From the NCBI GenBank assembly GCA_001600175.1, contig BCJC01000003.1, positions 1,302,001-1,366,000 of the forward strand: 64,000 bases of DNA. Direction: 5' to 3'. The stretch is from Erythrobasidium yunnanense (Eukaryota; Basidiomycota; Cystobasidiomycetes; Erythrobasidiales; Erythrobasidiaceae). Within the stretch, counting starts at the first letter, position 1. Each line of letters starts with the position of its first letter. This document shows positions 35,641 through 47,642 of the stretch, piece after piece. The position numbers were made by a program, and so were the translations under genes. The notes beneath the pieces are model-generated. The model made no database searches. It had not been told where the DNA came from and saw nothing but the letters and a program-made list of their open reading frames with translations.

Positions 35641-36396
35641 CTAGCTTGACAGAAACTCCAGAATGGCCAAGATGACCACAAGCAACAGCATTATACCCAG
35701 ATCCGTCACCTCGTCTGTGACCTTGTATCTGTCTACAGGTAACCTGTTATCTCGGCTGTGGACTCCCTCTCTGCAGAGGGTGATAATTTTGACGATATAG
35801 GCAGCAGCCAGCATGATCCAGAATGCTGCGTTGACAAGCCTGCTGAACAGCCTCACGGAGCCAGTGCGGCTTCCATTTCTGCGCGTCAACACCAGGTAGT
35901 GAATGAGAGCTGCCAGTACGACTCCAACATATTGGAACGGCAGTAGCCCGACCCCAAGCTCGGCGTCGACAAGTCTTGCGATCTCGAGACTGATCATCGC
36001 GATGATAGCGACAATGAGGAAGTAGTATAGCACACGAAGGGTGATCGCCCAGATCCGACGACCGCGTTTCTGCGGTACATGGCCAGACTTGTCGTGATAC
36101 AGATCGTTTAAATCCATCTTGGTACCATTGTACTGATTCTCTTGCTGATTACGGCGATGAGAGATGTATAGATGGGGAAGAAGGAAAGCCAAAGCGACCA
36201 TATAGATCCAGGTAGCCAGTGGCACGACGATAACATCGATGAAGCAGCTCGTAGGAACTTCAGATTGCAGGTGTGATGATGGGCCCTAGTAGCATTGAGA
36301 TACCAGTAACAGAACACAGGTTAGCTGAACTTCAGCGAAGGCGCGGTGACATTTGTCACTCACGAAGCCTTCTGGGCGGTTAGAGCACAAGCGCAT
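35641..36396 (-). CDS. Five-pass membrane protein of unknown function
   Basis: Two exons (36364-36396, 35641-36285) encode 225 residues. Hydrophobic segments in order: VIVVPLATWIYMVALAFLLP; WAITLRVLYYFLIVAIIAM; LGVGLLPFQYVGVVLAALIH; AAFWIMLAAAYIVKIITL; and a C-terminal LGIMLLLVVILAILEFL. The first exon codes only 11 residues (MRLCSNRPEGF). The arrangement recalls small fungal multispan proteins, but I do not recognise the family. Confidence 0.68.
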
Positions 36397-36698
36397 CTTG
36401 ACTCCAGAAGGTCGGATTCAAGAGCTGTTCTTATGAATGGGAAGAGAGACAAAGAAAGCAGTTCAAGGAGTGTTGTTTGCTAGATGAGTCTATTTATAAC
36501 GCCTGCCAGTTTGACGTGCAATAATTCGATGACAGCTCGTACTACAAACTAGCAACGGACGCTGGTGTGCCAGCATCTACGGGAGATGGATCTTCAATTT
36601 GCAGGACATAAGCGACGACGGTATAAGTTAATCGCAAATCAAGCCAGCGTTGTTTGTGTATGTAAGTACATGGCTTATTTGACGATTATGGCGCATAT

Positions 36699-37301
36699 CT
36701 ACTCATCTCCGTACGGCTCCTCGATGGCGCTGCTTCCCTTGGTCCAGAAATCCGATTCTCTGAAGAGCAGGACCTCTTCTCCGCCGATGAACAGTCTATA
36801 CAACGTACCGTCCGTCCTGGACTTGACTGGCCCTGCCACATCTGATCTACTGACATGCCTGCTGGTTCCTGCCCCATTAACACATAAGATTCAAGTCCGG
36901 GCTCACCAATTCCTCGAAGGTCTTTGCGGGCGCTGCTTGCGCTTCTGGTGGAGTATACTCTGTTCGGTGTCCCGATCACTGATGTCTTCGCTCTCCGTCC
37001 TTTTCATAACTACAGGACTGAGGGTTCTTTCGGAGCAGAGCGAGACCCTGCGCCTTCTTTTTCTTCAATTAACTGCGCTTATCAGTGTTGATGAGTTCTG
37101 AAGTGGAAAAGTATTGCTGGAGACTAGCTGAGTCTGCTGTCACAGCAAAGAGTCGTACAGCAGGGAATATCATCAAGGCTTACCGCCTCTTTAGGCTTTA
37201 TCTGGATGGACGGTACTTTTGTTCAAGTTGACAGCTTCAAGCATGTTACGCTTGTCATACGGCCCCTCGGGATAGTCGGCTTCCTCTCTGCGGAATGTCA
37301 T
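36699..37301 (-). CDS. Probable small gene, exons unresolved
   Basis: Reading leftward there are open coding-like pieces: an ATG at 37301 opening TFRREEADYPEGPYDKRNM; a middle stretch with YSTRSASSARKDLRGIG joined by a good intron (donor at about 36914) to TSRHVSRSDVAGPVKSRTDG; and a last exon reading TLYRLFIGGEEVLLFRESDF and ending EEPYGDE at 36699. I could not link the first piece to the rest with consensus splice sites. No family is recognised. Confidence 0.4.
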
Positions 37302-38588
37302 ACTCTTCGGCGGACAAGACGACCTGATCATCACAATCTCCTCTTTCATCAGTTTACATGCATGCCTTGTTTCACCTAGCGCGCTGGAGAAAAGCTTTGA
37401 TTCTTGCGAGATTGCGATGACATATCAGCCTGCTGAGGGCGCAGTGCTAATACCTTGTGCTGTAGACATCACAGCGTGTTTGAAGTTTCCCTATTCCCGG
37501 CCTACCTAAGCTCATCAGCGAACACCATACTGTAATGTCCTTTGCGTGGTATTCAGCGATACCCTTGGATCAGGCCGCGCCTTGCATCCCTAGGTGTGCC
37601 CTAGAAGCACGCGTCACCTCTTTCCGATGAGCGTACAGTCATCCCACGACCGAGAGCTCGCTAGGTGTGCGAGCGGAGGCGTCAGCCGACGCGAGTACAC
37701 CAACGCTCGCAACGCAGAGAGGTCGCGGCGGCTAGCGCCGCCGCTCTAACTCCCACCTTGGACGTGGATGTCCTCATGTACAATATACGCGCATAGACCG
37801 GTTTGTTGATTCAATGCAAAGTTCTTTTGTCCTATTTTCGGGCGTCAAGCGTGGTGCCCCACCGATCGTTATAAGCTTATAGCTCAACAAAAGAAAACCG
37901 AAGGATAAAACGTTATATGTCACTTCGTTCCATCTCCCGTAATGACCAGGTCTTGATGGGTCGTGTCATTGTCGCCAGTTACAAGGCTTACGATGCTGCA
38001 AACAGGCTGAGAAGCTACACAAAGTCCGACTCTTTGCCAGATCTTCGTCCTTTTGCGTTTGGACGAACAGAGCGTCTTTACGGCCGTTCGACTGAAACAT
38101 GGAAGATTGTTAGCAGTTAGAGGTCAGTAATGCATTAGGACTGCTCATGCACAGTGACTTTTGTTTCCCTTTCGGACGTCGCGATAACGCTAACCTGTCA
38201 CTGAGAGCATAGGCAATAGCGTACCCTCTCAGTACAGCTATCATTTGTCAACCAACGAACGCAATGCGCCTGCCTGCTTGCGACCAGCTTCCCGGATCTC
38301 ACGCGCGCTGAACTGACCTTTGCTGGTCCGAAAGTGCTGAATGACTTTTGGGCTGCTGGGCAAGCATCGCCATATGGTAGCTTTTGGGCTTATCATGGAG
38401 AAGATTCTACAAATACACCGCAGCGTGTCCGTTCCGAATGTCAAAGAATTTGAAGCAGCAGCGAACAGGCGCAGGCCCATCAATCTCATTCGCTCTGCGT
38501 CCCTCACTCTCTCTCTTTTCTCTCTCTCCTCTCTGTCTTTTAAGTAGTTTTAGCCTTTCATCTTCCTGCTCATTAACTTCACCGCACG
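37302..38588. other. 1.3-kb intergenic region upstream of the potassium transporter
   Basis: It contains a GC-rich hairpin-forming stretch near 37720-37745 (GCGGCGG, six bases, CCGCCGC) and a CT-rich run just before the transporter ATG (about 38500-38575). No conserved frame was found; a 67-codon frame at 37917 has no supporting motif. Confidence 0.45.
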
Positions 38589-41262
38589 ATGCAGCAAGAG
38601 CAGCCTGTCCTCATCAGCAATCAGGCTCCGCCTACAGCTGCTACGCGCGTCGAGGAGTACGACATCGAGAAGGGTTCAGCTATCGATAGCATCTCAGTAC
38701 AAAGCCAGGATGTTAAGACGCGCCAAGATTTCAGGGGCTGGACTCTGGTCTACCTCGGTTTGCAATCCATCGGGTATGTATACGCGTTCTACGTTCGCTG
38801 CTGGCAGAACCAAGCTGATTACACTCGTTTGCAGAGCTTGCTATGGAGACATTGGTACCAGCCCGCTCTACGTCTTCTCGTCTACCTTCACCGAACCGCC
38901 AGCAAAGGATGAGCTTGTCTGTGCCGTATCGCTTATCATATATGCCCTCACAATCATGGTCACGGTAAAGTATGTCTGCATCGCGATGTTCGCCGATGAT
39001 GCCGGAGAGGGCGGAAGTAAGTATACGCTCTGCTTTGAGATGCCCAAATCGGACACGCACTGATATTCCTTTCATGTGTGTCTCAGCCTTCGCCCTCTAC
39101 TCTCTGCTGGCTCGATATGCCAAGATTGAGGACAAGGAACCTGGAAAAGCCAGCAAGGGTTTGGATAGATATTTCACAGGCGATATCGGACTCGTCAATC
39201 GATCCGTTCGGTCTGTCCTGGAGAATAAGCGCACAGTCAAGCTTGCAATCCGCATGATCGCTATCTTCGGAGCTTGCTGTGTTATGGCAGATGGTGTATT
39301 TACTCCGGCTCAGTCTGTCCTCGGTGCTATTCAAGGTGAGAATGATGTTACGCACTTTAACAGTCACCATCCAATATGCTCATGGCTCAATTCTTGCAGG
39401 AGCTCGCGTCTACAATCCTGATCTATCGACCGGAGCTATCATTGGCATTTCATGCGCGATCATCGTCCTTCTCTTCGCGCTACAGCCTCTGGGTGTCAGT
39501 CGTCTAGCTCCCTGCTTCGCTCCTATTGTCGTGTTCTGGCTTCTCCTCAATGCTGCTTCGGGCATCTACAACTTAGCGGTTCACGACGCTTCAATCATGA
39601 AGGCTTTCAATCCATACTATGCCGGCCGCTGGTTCACTGTCAGAGGGTCTGATGCAGGCTTCCGAAGACTCGGCGGCATCTTACTCTGCTTCACTGGTGT
39701 AGAAGCCATGTAGGTGTCTTATACAATAGACTGGCGAGCTCAGCTAAGTGAATGTACACACAGGTTTGCAGACATGGGCGCTTTTAGTAGAAAATCAGTT
39801 CAGCTATCATGGCTCTGCTTCGTTTGGCCCTGCCTGCTACTAACTTACATAGGTCAAGGTATGTCTGTCTTCCCTTATTCGATGTCTTCTCTTCGCTAAT
39901 GCTTCCAATCAGGTGCACATCTGAGCGTATATCCGGAGAAATACACGCTGCCCGTCTTCAACACACTTCCTCCTGGCATGTTCTGGCCTGGCCTTATCTC
40001 CTCGATTCTAGCTGCAATCGTAGCTTCTCAAGCTATGATCACGGGAACCTTCCAAATCATCTCTCAAGCTACTTCGCTATGCTACCTGCCTCGAATCCGG
40101 ATCAAGTTCACCTCTACCGTCGTGCATGGACAGGTAAGCCTGCTGTCCGCATGAAATTATAGTGGCCTGATGAAACATATTTTGCAGTGCTATGTACCTC
40201 TGGCAAACTGGCTCTTGATGGTAGGCTGTGTCATCGTTACTGGCGTCTTCAGCAATACTACATCGCTTGGAAACGCATACGGTCTTTCGGTCGTGAGTAT
40301 TGAGCCTAGTCTGCTTCGAAAGTTACCGACTAACATCGATTGAGTAGATCTTGGTAACAATGGTCACCACGCTTCTCGTTGCCCTGGTAGCGATCCAAGT
40401 ATGGTGCCTCCATCCATTCTTCATCGTCCTGCCTGTCTTTGCTATATTCAGTGAGTTTCCTCTCCACGAACGGCTGTCGTATATACCTTGACTGATAGCC
40501 ATATCCACAGTCACCTGGGACGGGCTCTTCCTGTCCATCTCACTGTTCAAAGTACCTGATGGAGCCTACATAACCCTGATCATAGCAGCGGTCCTGTCTA
40601 CGATCATGTGTGTCTGGCGATATGGCAAGACCAAGCAGTGGGAGGCAGAAGGGCGTCAACTACAAGCTTTGCACAACGAGATTGCAAAGGGCAAAGAGTC
40701 GCGTGAGATCGATGGCGTTGGTATCTTCTTCGACGAGACGGATGCGAGGATACCTGCTATCTACGCGTACTGGCTCCGGTCTTTCGAGGCTCGACACCGC
40801 ATCACTGTCTTCACCCATCTCAGGCAGACCTACCATCCTACTGTTTCAGACGAAGATCGATTCACTGTTCGACCAGTTGCAGACATGGTCAATACCTTTT
40901 ACATTCTGCTGCGATTCGGCTACAACGAACCCCACTCAGCTGTCACTTCTGCACCTGGAATAATCGATGCTATCGCTGCCTACTTGGAGAAGGAAAGTGA
41001 TACATGTGGTGCCGGCTCTCCTCGTGCTCAAGAAGTCGCTGGGCAGAAAGCAGCCCTGGCTCAAGCCAAGGAAGAGAAAGCTCCCGTCTATATCTTTGGT
41101 CGAAAGGATATACAACTCTCTCGCAATAGTGGCAAGAACATTATACGAAACAACGCAATCAAGCTGTTTATCTTTATGCGAGATATCATGACTTCCAAGC
41201 CTAGACTCTGGAAGCTTCCCAGTGATCAGATTGTTGAGATAGGAAAGGCTGTAGTTGTTTAA
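38589..41262 (+). CDS. HAK/KUP-family potassium transporter
   Basis: Nine exons (38589-38773, 38835-39016, 39087-39335, 39400-39709, 39764-39858, 39913-40133, 40188-40292, 40348-40450, 40511-41262) encode 733 residues. Joining exons 1 and 2 restores the diagnostic QSIGACYGDIGTSPLYVF of KUP/HAK/KT carriers. Further marks: GTFALYSLLARYA, ADGVFTPAQSVLGAIQG, FCFTGVEAMFADMGAFS-type context, LTYIGQGAHL, ATSLCYLPRI and a cytosolic C-terminal domain of about 230 residues. These are high-affinity potassium-proton symporters of the plasma membrane, present in many fungi but absent from S. cerevisiae. Confidence 0.94.
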
Positions 41263-43753
41263 GGCTTCAGACTATAGAGGGGTGGTTTGATCGTGTACAC
41301 TTCGGTAGCTGGAGACACACAGAGCGGCTGAAGCTGCGCAATCTAAAGTCTGGCGGCCAGGCCGACGCCTGTATAGGGCACTAGCAATGGCAGCAAAATT
41401 TCAGTCATAGATCGACTTATCTGAGTCCGGGTTCCGCCGAATAGAGGGTGCAACTGGGCTGAAATCACTGGACTGCTTTTGCAGATGCACTCGGGCCAAA
41501 TTTGCTATTAAGCAGAACGAAGAATCGGCATGTACGGCCAGGTTGACGCCCGATCCTGCGACGAATAAGCCGTGGACGTGGCCGTCACCAAGAATTCTGT
41601 CGCTCGGGTATTGATGAGAACCTTGACGAGCAAGGCAAAGAATTTGTTTGTTGTTCTCAGAAAGACCGAGAGATTAATTGTAAAAGTTTCCAGGAGGGCA
41701 AAATCCTTCCGTAGCTGTAGGAGGGAGAGTGTTTGAAGGAAGATTGCGAATCCTTCCGATCAGGACGTTGACAATGGCACCTGCTGAAGCCAGGGTAGCA
41801 AGTGAGACGATGCAGATCCTTTGCTTGTCCCTTATCTCGAACCTTCTTCGCAAGATGTTCAATGCCATACCACCGACCGGCTTGACTTTCCTCGTACGGT
41901 CGAGCGAATGGCTTTTTGCCACCCTATCGCGGCAGGAGCGAGCTTTGCTGACGACGAGGAAGTTGTGCGGTCAGGGTTCAGTGGCCGCTGCACAAGCTCT
42001 CACTCTCTTGCCCTTCCGGATCTTGGGTGTTACCCCCTTCCAAATCTTACAATCATCTTGAAATCGTTTGAGGCTGTCCAAACCAGTGCTTCGGATACTC
42101 CTTCGAATCGGCAGAAGAGTTCGTAGTCGTTGTCGGCATGATAGCCTTCTGGTTGGGCATGTGCTCTGACTGGAAGTAATGGCACCAGGAGTTGTGGAAA
42201 AGCGTTTCTTGTTGTTTCTGGGTTTTGGAGGATACAATTCACATCAGTCTAGAGCCCATACGGCAAAAAGCCGGTCCACTCAGACTCACGTAGACCAAAT
42301 ACTTATTCAGATGAGCGTCCGCTTCCTTCATGCTGATCTCCGTCTTCGATTTCTTGACCATATCAATGATCAAAGCAGGATCTGTATCGAGGAGAGATGT
42401 CCGCATCGACTGGATCATCTTGATCTGCCGACTCTTCTGCCCCTTTTGCTCGGTAGACAAACTTCTCATCGTACGGCTTCACAGTGAGCCATCCTTTGGC
42501 GAGAAGGATGCAGACCATGACTCGGATCGTAAATAGATTGAGACTTCGACCGCCTCGAAACAGTAGAGCGTCTTCTAACTTTGAAAGCTCTTGATGAAAG
42601 AACTGTGCAAAAGAAGTCGTCAGTTAACGATACATAAACTCGAAGTCCAGCTGGGTCCCCGAACTACTCTTTACCTGACAGGAACTGTCAGCACGGGTCT
42701 TCACTTAGGAAGATGATGGCTTCTGCATCGTCCAAGCATCTCTCATCAATCGGCGCGCCTGTCAGAACGTCGATGCTACCTTTGAAGCAATCCAGACATG
42801 CCTTTGTGTGGGCTGGATCCCCGACCGACTTCCTCTTGGCTCCGGATGGGATTCTGCGTCCGAGACCTGCGAGACGACGTGCAGCTGGAGAGGTTGGCTC
42901 GAACTGCGGACTTGTACCTCGAGGTCTCGAACGCGTAAGGCTGTATTTCTCGGCCGTGCAGATACCACATCTAGGAGTCGATGGCATTGGCTTTCAGATC
43001 GTTCCAAGACTTCGCGGATACGGTGAAGTGTCCGGCGCCGCCAGTCATATCGTCTTCTGAATCGTCGTCCGAGCAGTCAGCAAAGCTGATCGTCTGATTT
43101 GTACCAGATCGTCTAATCGGTATGCTAGCGCCGCCGCTGCTTCTGATCCTGCTGTTGCTGCAACATCCGCTTCCGTTCCAGCGTCATCCTCCACGATGAT
43201 GATAATGACCATTGACACGACTGGCATACTGCGAAAAACGCATTATGAGATCAGGCCGTCAATGCTTTCTACGCCTTGGGCGACATATCAGAATTCTGGG
43301 CTTTCACTCTTCTCAACTAGGAGGCGGACTGCTTGATGCATGTGTGAGCCCTGAAGTGCTGCACGAGGCAGGCGAGCTCTTGTCAGTGCCTGAAGAGACG
43401 ATGGAGATTGCCGAAGAAAATGCTCATTTGCGCTGCTTGGGTACCACGGAAGACCAGCCTTCGCGGACAGTGGAGGTCGCAGCTGCAACTCGCGACGAGA
43501 TTTCGGCACGAGGGTCGTGCCTGTGCAGCGCAATCTTTGATGTTGTGTCGGCAGTTGACGAGGAGAGCGGGGTCGATTGGGGACGTTCAGATAAGCTATA
43601 GCATTCGCTGGATAAGCTTTTGACGGCCAGCAGGACTCGCCTCGCTAGAAACAGGGTCTCCGAGCGTGGAGGGCAGCGGTCTATGAATCCGCTGTGCGAA
43701 AGACTGATGAGGAGATTAGATTGGATGAATTGTATATGAATAGGGGGTGACAC
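41263..43753. other. Unresolved coding-like block, mainly minus strand
   Basis: Several leftward frames look coding but do not link. They include a membrane-helix piece ending at 41674 (VSLATLASAGAIVNVLIGRI); DYELFCRFEGVSEALVWTAS (about 42070-42130); SKLEDALLFRGGRSLNLFTI (about 42550-42600); a 99-codon frame at 42688-42987 with two CxxC pairs (CGIC and CLDC); and an acidic piece near 43030 (FADCSDDDSEDDMTGG). A good minus-strand TATA box at 43818 suggests transcription enters from the right. A 129-codon plus-strand frame at 43212-43601 overlaps. I cannot give a reliable gene model. Confidence 0.35.
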
Positions 43754-43817
43754 CGAGGAGTCGTATTAGTGAAATGATGAGAAAGAAGGAAAGAAGAGAT
43801 GAGAGCAGAAAGTGCAG

Positions 43818-43825
43818 CTTTTATA
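43818..43825 (-). promoter_or_regulatory. TATA box for a leftward transcript
   Basis: TATAAAAG on the minus strand is followed by a CT-rich tract (CTCATCTCTTCTTTCCTTC), the usual layout of a strong fungal core promoter. Confidence 0.5.
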
Positions 43826-43870
43826 TTCGGCAGCCTGGAAGACGGGACGTCATGCGCGCTAGTGTACTTT

Positions 43871-43917
43871 CCACTTCCATGACAATGGAATATCCGATCA
43901 TTCTGTCGTGGAAGTGG
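43871..43917. repeat. 14-bp inverted repeat, candidate regulator site
   Basis: The left arm CCACTTCCATGACA (43871-43884) pairs with TGTCGTGGAAGTGG (43904-43917) at 13 of 14 positions across a 19-base spacer. It lies about 50-100 bases upstream of the leftward TATA box. Confidence 0.6.
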
Positions 43918-44379
43918 AGGATCTAGGCGCTAGCTGTTTGACGGGAATCTCATAGCTGCTGGGGAGAGCAGGACGAGACAGAGACAAGAAGCAGGGGGAC
44001 CACGATGTGTGCAGAAGTCAGATAGCATATATATGAGCATCCTGTGCATGCCTCGTTGACCAGAGTACGAGGATCATACCGTAAAGAGCTTGCCGAATTG
44101 AACGGAGCTCTTTCAACTCTTTCGATGTCTGCCCACTCTGACCATACGAGAAGCTTGCTTCGCCTTTCGTAGGAAACCAGCGTTGCGTTCAGAAGCAGTC
44201 TTCGGCTGAAGTCACGGCTTCAAGTCGTCCTGAACGAAAGCTCTCATCGCTGGCTGGGCCCATCGAGAAGATCCTTCTCAGTGCTACATCGATCCTTGAG
44301 GACTGCTCTGCTACGCCTGTCACTCCGCTACTCTGCCTCGACCTCTCCTCGCTGTCCGTCACGTCCGGCATTTCCCACT
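43918..44379. other. Promoter region between divergent transcripts
   Basis: It separates the leftward TATA promoter from the rightward basic-protein gene. A CATATATATGAG motif lies near 44026. No conserved frame was found. Confidence 0.4.
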
Positions 44380-45502
44380 ATGTCAGCTCGCCCAGCTTTT
44401 GCACCGCTCGCTGGACTTCTCAACACCGTTAGCGAAGCTGTAGCGGACAGAGCACGCGTCTTGTATGGTGCAGCAAGAGTCAAAGCTGGCAAAGGATCAG
44501 GACATGAACCAGCAAGCGACATTATGGGAAATATCGTCGCGTATGCTGCTGTATGCCTACACTTAGCTGTGATAGAGTAAGTATATTCTCCGGAGCGATG
44601 ATTTGCAAGCCGTGCTGACGTTACCACGTCTAGGATAGAAGGCCCAGCCAAAGCTGATCAAGCCGCATATCAGAGACACTCTACACTGAGGCTAGCACAG
44701 TATAAGATATTATTTGGCATTCTGCAAGCGGTCTTGCCTTTACAAGGTGTTGCTGCCAAATCGACCACGCCAAAGGGTAGGCTTTTATCGCATTACACCG
44801 CACCGAAGGAAGTATCTGATGTACCTAGTAACCACAGCTACTCCACAAAAGCGGACTAGATCGTCAGCGAAGCTAGATGCAGTGTCTGATGAACCCGGAG
44901 ACGATCCAACAACACCTACCAAGGCTTCAGGGAAGCGGGCATCGGCAAGGGCATCTACTAGCCGGACGACCCCTACTTCTGCCAAGCGTATTACGCCTCG
45001 GAGTAAGCGAGTCGAGGAGTTAGCCCAGCCTTCACTTTCTTCGAAAGGCAAGCAAAAGATGGAAGAAGACATGGACGAAGAAGCGGGTAAAGAGGCAAAT
45101 GCTTCTGGCTCGAGTCCACGTAGATCAACACGCTCTGTTCCTGCTCCTTTGACAGTGGGACAGGAGCAGCAGACAACATCGACGAAGCCTTCGGCTGCGA
45201 AGAAAGCAAGAATCGACACGTCGGCCTTTGACAATGCCATCTCTGCACCTGCTCCATCTCCATCTCCCTCACCCACAAAGAGCGCATCAGCGAAAAAAGC
45301 AGGAAGTGCAGCTTTGCCTGTCATTCAGACACTGGCTGAAGAGGAAAACACGGAAATTTCGGAAGAAATAGAGATACCTTACGAGCCATATCTAGATGAT
45401 ATGCTGATTGCATGGCGGAGTAAGAAAGGTGTGCGGAGACTGCTGAAGGACACAGAGTTGTGGAGACAGAGCATGCTGCAGAAGTTAGAAGGAATTTCGT
45501 GA
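44380..45502 (+). CDS. Basic low-complexity nuclear-type protein (weakly Orc6-like)
   Basis: Three exons (44380-44576, 44634-44776, 44838-45502) encode 334 residues. The first 110 residues are helical (APLAGLLNTVSEAVADRARV; IVAYAAVCLHLAVIEIEGPA; LAQYKILFGILQAVLPLQ). The middle is Lys/Ser/Thr/Pro-rich with several basic clusters (TPQKRTRSSAKL, SAKRITPRSKRV), and the end is a conserved-looking helix (YLDDMLIAWRSKKGVRRLL, LWRQSMLQKLEG). The cyclin-like N-terminus plus disordered linker plus C-terminal helix layout resembles Orc6, but similarity is weak and the assignment is only a suggestion. Confidence 0.6.
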
Positions 45503-45647
45503 CTATTGCTGTCGTTGTCTTGGGTGAACCATACCCTTTAAGCCTCTCACAACATGCATACACCGGACATCGAGCCTGTTTCTAGCTGAAGGCCGTATCT
45601 ACTGAATCTACGATTTCCGTTTTTGCGTTATCTCGCGAAGAAGTGCT

Positions 45648-46972
45648 TCACCGCCCTTTCAGTATCTTGCTTTCCGGACGAGATGCATAGCCTGTCCATG
45701 ACTACAAACCCAGGTCTCAATGGGTGTTGTAAGAGCGATGGCGCTACAAGACTCACCTCGTCGTAGATGCTGCTATGTATCCCCAATTCTTGGAGTGCCA
45801 GCCAAATGACAGCTGCCGTCATACCGCTTCCGCAGGAATTGATGACTTGCAGCTTTCCTGACAAGACTTGCTCAAGCTTGGTTTTGTCGTTGCCCAGCGC
45901 TTTCAGGAGAATCTGTGTAATCTCTTCTTGATCTGTAAGAAGGTCATCGTAATTACCCTTCTCGTTCTTCTTGCGGAGGTTGCTGAATGGTAAAGACACG
46001 GAATTCGGCATGTGTCCTGACGAAAGTCCAGCTCTAGGTTCGGGTTGCGCGCCAGTGAATCTAAAAAACGCGGTGTAAGCCGCAAGCGGGTCGATAAAGT
46101 ATTGAGGCCTACCTTGCTGCCGGTCTTGCGTCAAACACTACTTCCTTAGCATCGGGACCAGCCTCTGTATGAGCTACGATCTCATCGTAGGACTTGACGT
46201 TTGCCTCAATCAATGGAATGATAGGGTAGCTAGATTTCTATATGAGTTCGATAAAGGTCAGTCTTAAATACTGTACCTCGTGAGACAGAAAGGCCATACT
46301 GGGAAAGGATATCCGACTCCAAAAGTACGTCGATCTGTCGGGAGATCTTCTGCTATCCATCTAGGCAAGCCTCCATTGAGGACTTTTACATTTGGGTGTC
46401 CAAAAGCCTGGTGAACAGCTGCTTAGACAGTCTTCCGGCAAACATGGCTTCGGGCTTGCCTTGAATGTGAAAGCAGCTCTCGGTGATGAGAAGAGGCCAT
46501 GTGTGTCATAGAATACGACTTCAGAGTCGCGGTGTATGCCCATCTCGGCTGTGGACGTCTCTCAGCTCCCATCGACACATTACGATAAGGCCGGTCGATC
46601 CGCACAGCAAGCTTCTGCAAATCTCTCAGGTGTAGGCAGCATATGCCTCAAGCCCAGCTCGTTATGCGCTGCGATTTGGTCTACATTCCAAAATCCAGCA
46701 GCTCCCTTGATTCTAGGTCCTCGCTGGAACTCATCTTCTGGATCTCGAGGTCTTGCGTTACCAAGTGTTGGCATAAACCATGTCGCATCGAGAATTCGTA
46801 TCTTGGACGTTTCAAAAACGCGCTTCGCAAGGGCAGCCGGAGTGGTGAGAAGTGATTCAGCGGGACCACGCTCTGGAATTGGCGCCATCCGCTCCCGAGA
46901 GGTGGAAGATGAGGGAGGAGTCTGTTGAGAAGGTACTCCTACTCGTACTGGTAGCGGTACTCGGCGTTTCAT
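45648..46972 (-). CDS. Tandem-rhodanese sulfurtransferase (Tum1/MST-like)
   Basis: Six exons (46606-46972, 46460-46548, 46277-46407, 46113-46238, 45757-46060, 45648-45701) encode 356 residues. The intron at 46408-46459 is GC-AG (AAG|GCAAGC...CCAG), needed to rebuild RAAFTFKAFGHPNVKVLNGG. Domain 1 reads IRILDATWFMPT, RIKGAAGFWNVDQIAAHN and HMLPTPERFAEA; domain 2 reads VVFDARPAARFTG, GHMPNSVSLPF and the active loop NSCGSGMTAAVIWLAL with the catalytic cysteine, and ends YDESWTGYASRPE. Tum1 relays sulfur from cysteine to Uba4 for tRNA thiolation, and MST enzymes act on 3-mercaptopyruvate. Confidence 0.92.
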
Positions 46973-47642
46973 CGAGGTTTGAACCGAACGAAAGAAGCAC
47001 GCCCTCCCGCATTGGCTATACAGCGCAGAAGGACACTGAAATTGCAGACTCGGTCTTAGCAATACTCTGTCCTCATGCTGCCATCATCATGTCGATTCCA
47101 TGCTGCTACGTCCGACTCTCCAACTCGACAAAGTGAACGGCAGGTTATCCTGCACAGAAGGCGCATACGAGGTACTGCTACAGTTGATACACCCTCGCTA
47201 GCTCGTGCATCCTACCTCTACGCCTCCGTCAGCTTCCTGCGACTCGAGAACTCTCTTCTGCAAAGCAGGCTGAAGCTAGAGCTTCGCACCTTGATGTGGA
47301 ACGTCCAGCGTTATTGCTAGATGATAAAAGCACTCTTAAGACTAACTGCGGCGTACGCACAAGAAGAAGATACGCGTTTCCAGTGTATCGAGATCAGCGA
47401 CCAAAGGGTCAAAGGTATCATACAGTCTGATCAGGGCATTGTGAACAGGCTCACTCGCGACTTGTTGTAAGTGGATAACTCTGCGACAAGTCAGAGCTGC
47501 GTATGACGGATCTCAAGCAAAGAAATTCTCATTACTCGGTTCTATGCTCTGGTAGCATTCTTCAGATATGTAGCAACTGAAAGAGAACTATATTACAACG
47601 ACATCTGTACTGTTAAGATTGCTTGAAGACCTTGCAATGCTG
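46973..47642. other. Gap upstream of the rhodanese gene
   Basis: Rhodanese promoter and YTH1 3' region. Plus-strand frames near 47095-47470 contain helical-looking pieces (SYLYASVSFLRLENSLLQSR and a 49-codon frame at about 47321), but no consistent splice model or family was found. Confidence 0.3.

Noticed and set aside
36565-37101. 178-codon plus-strand open frame
   Set aside because: It has no family motif and lies opposite a minus-strand reading with a coherent C-terminal exon (TLYRLFIGGEEVLLF).
37640-37760. Possible tRNA or structured RNA in a GC-rich patch
   Set aside because: There is a short hairpin (GCGGCGG/CCGCCGC), but no A or B box and no cloverleaf could be drawn.
37917-38120. 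67-codon frame upstream of the potassium transporter
   Set aside because: It has an ATG but no introns, no motif and no support beyond length.
43212-43601. 129-codon plus-strand open frame
   Set aside because: It overlaps minus-strand frames served by a good TATA promoter, and no motif supports it. It was left inside the unresolved block rather than called.
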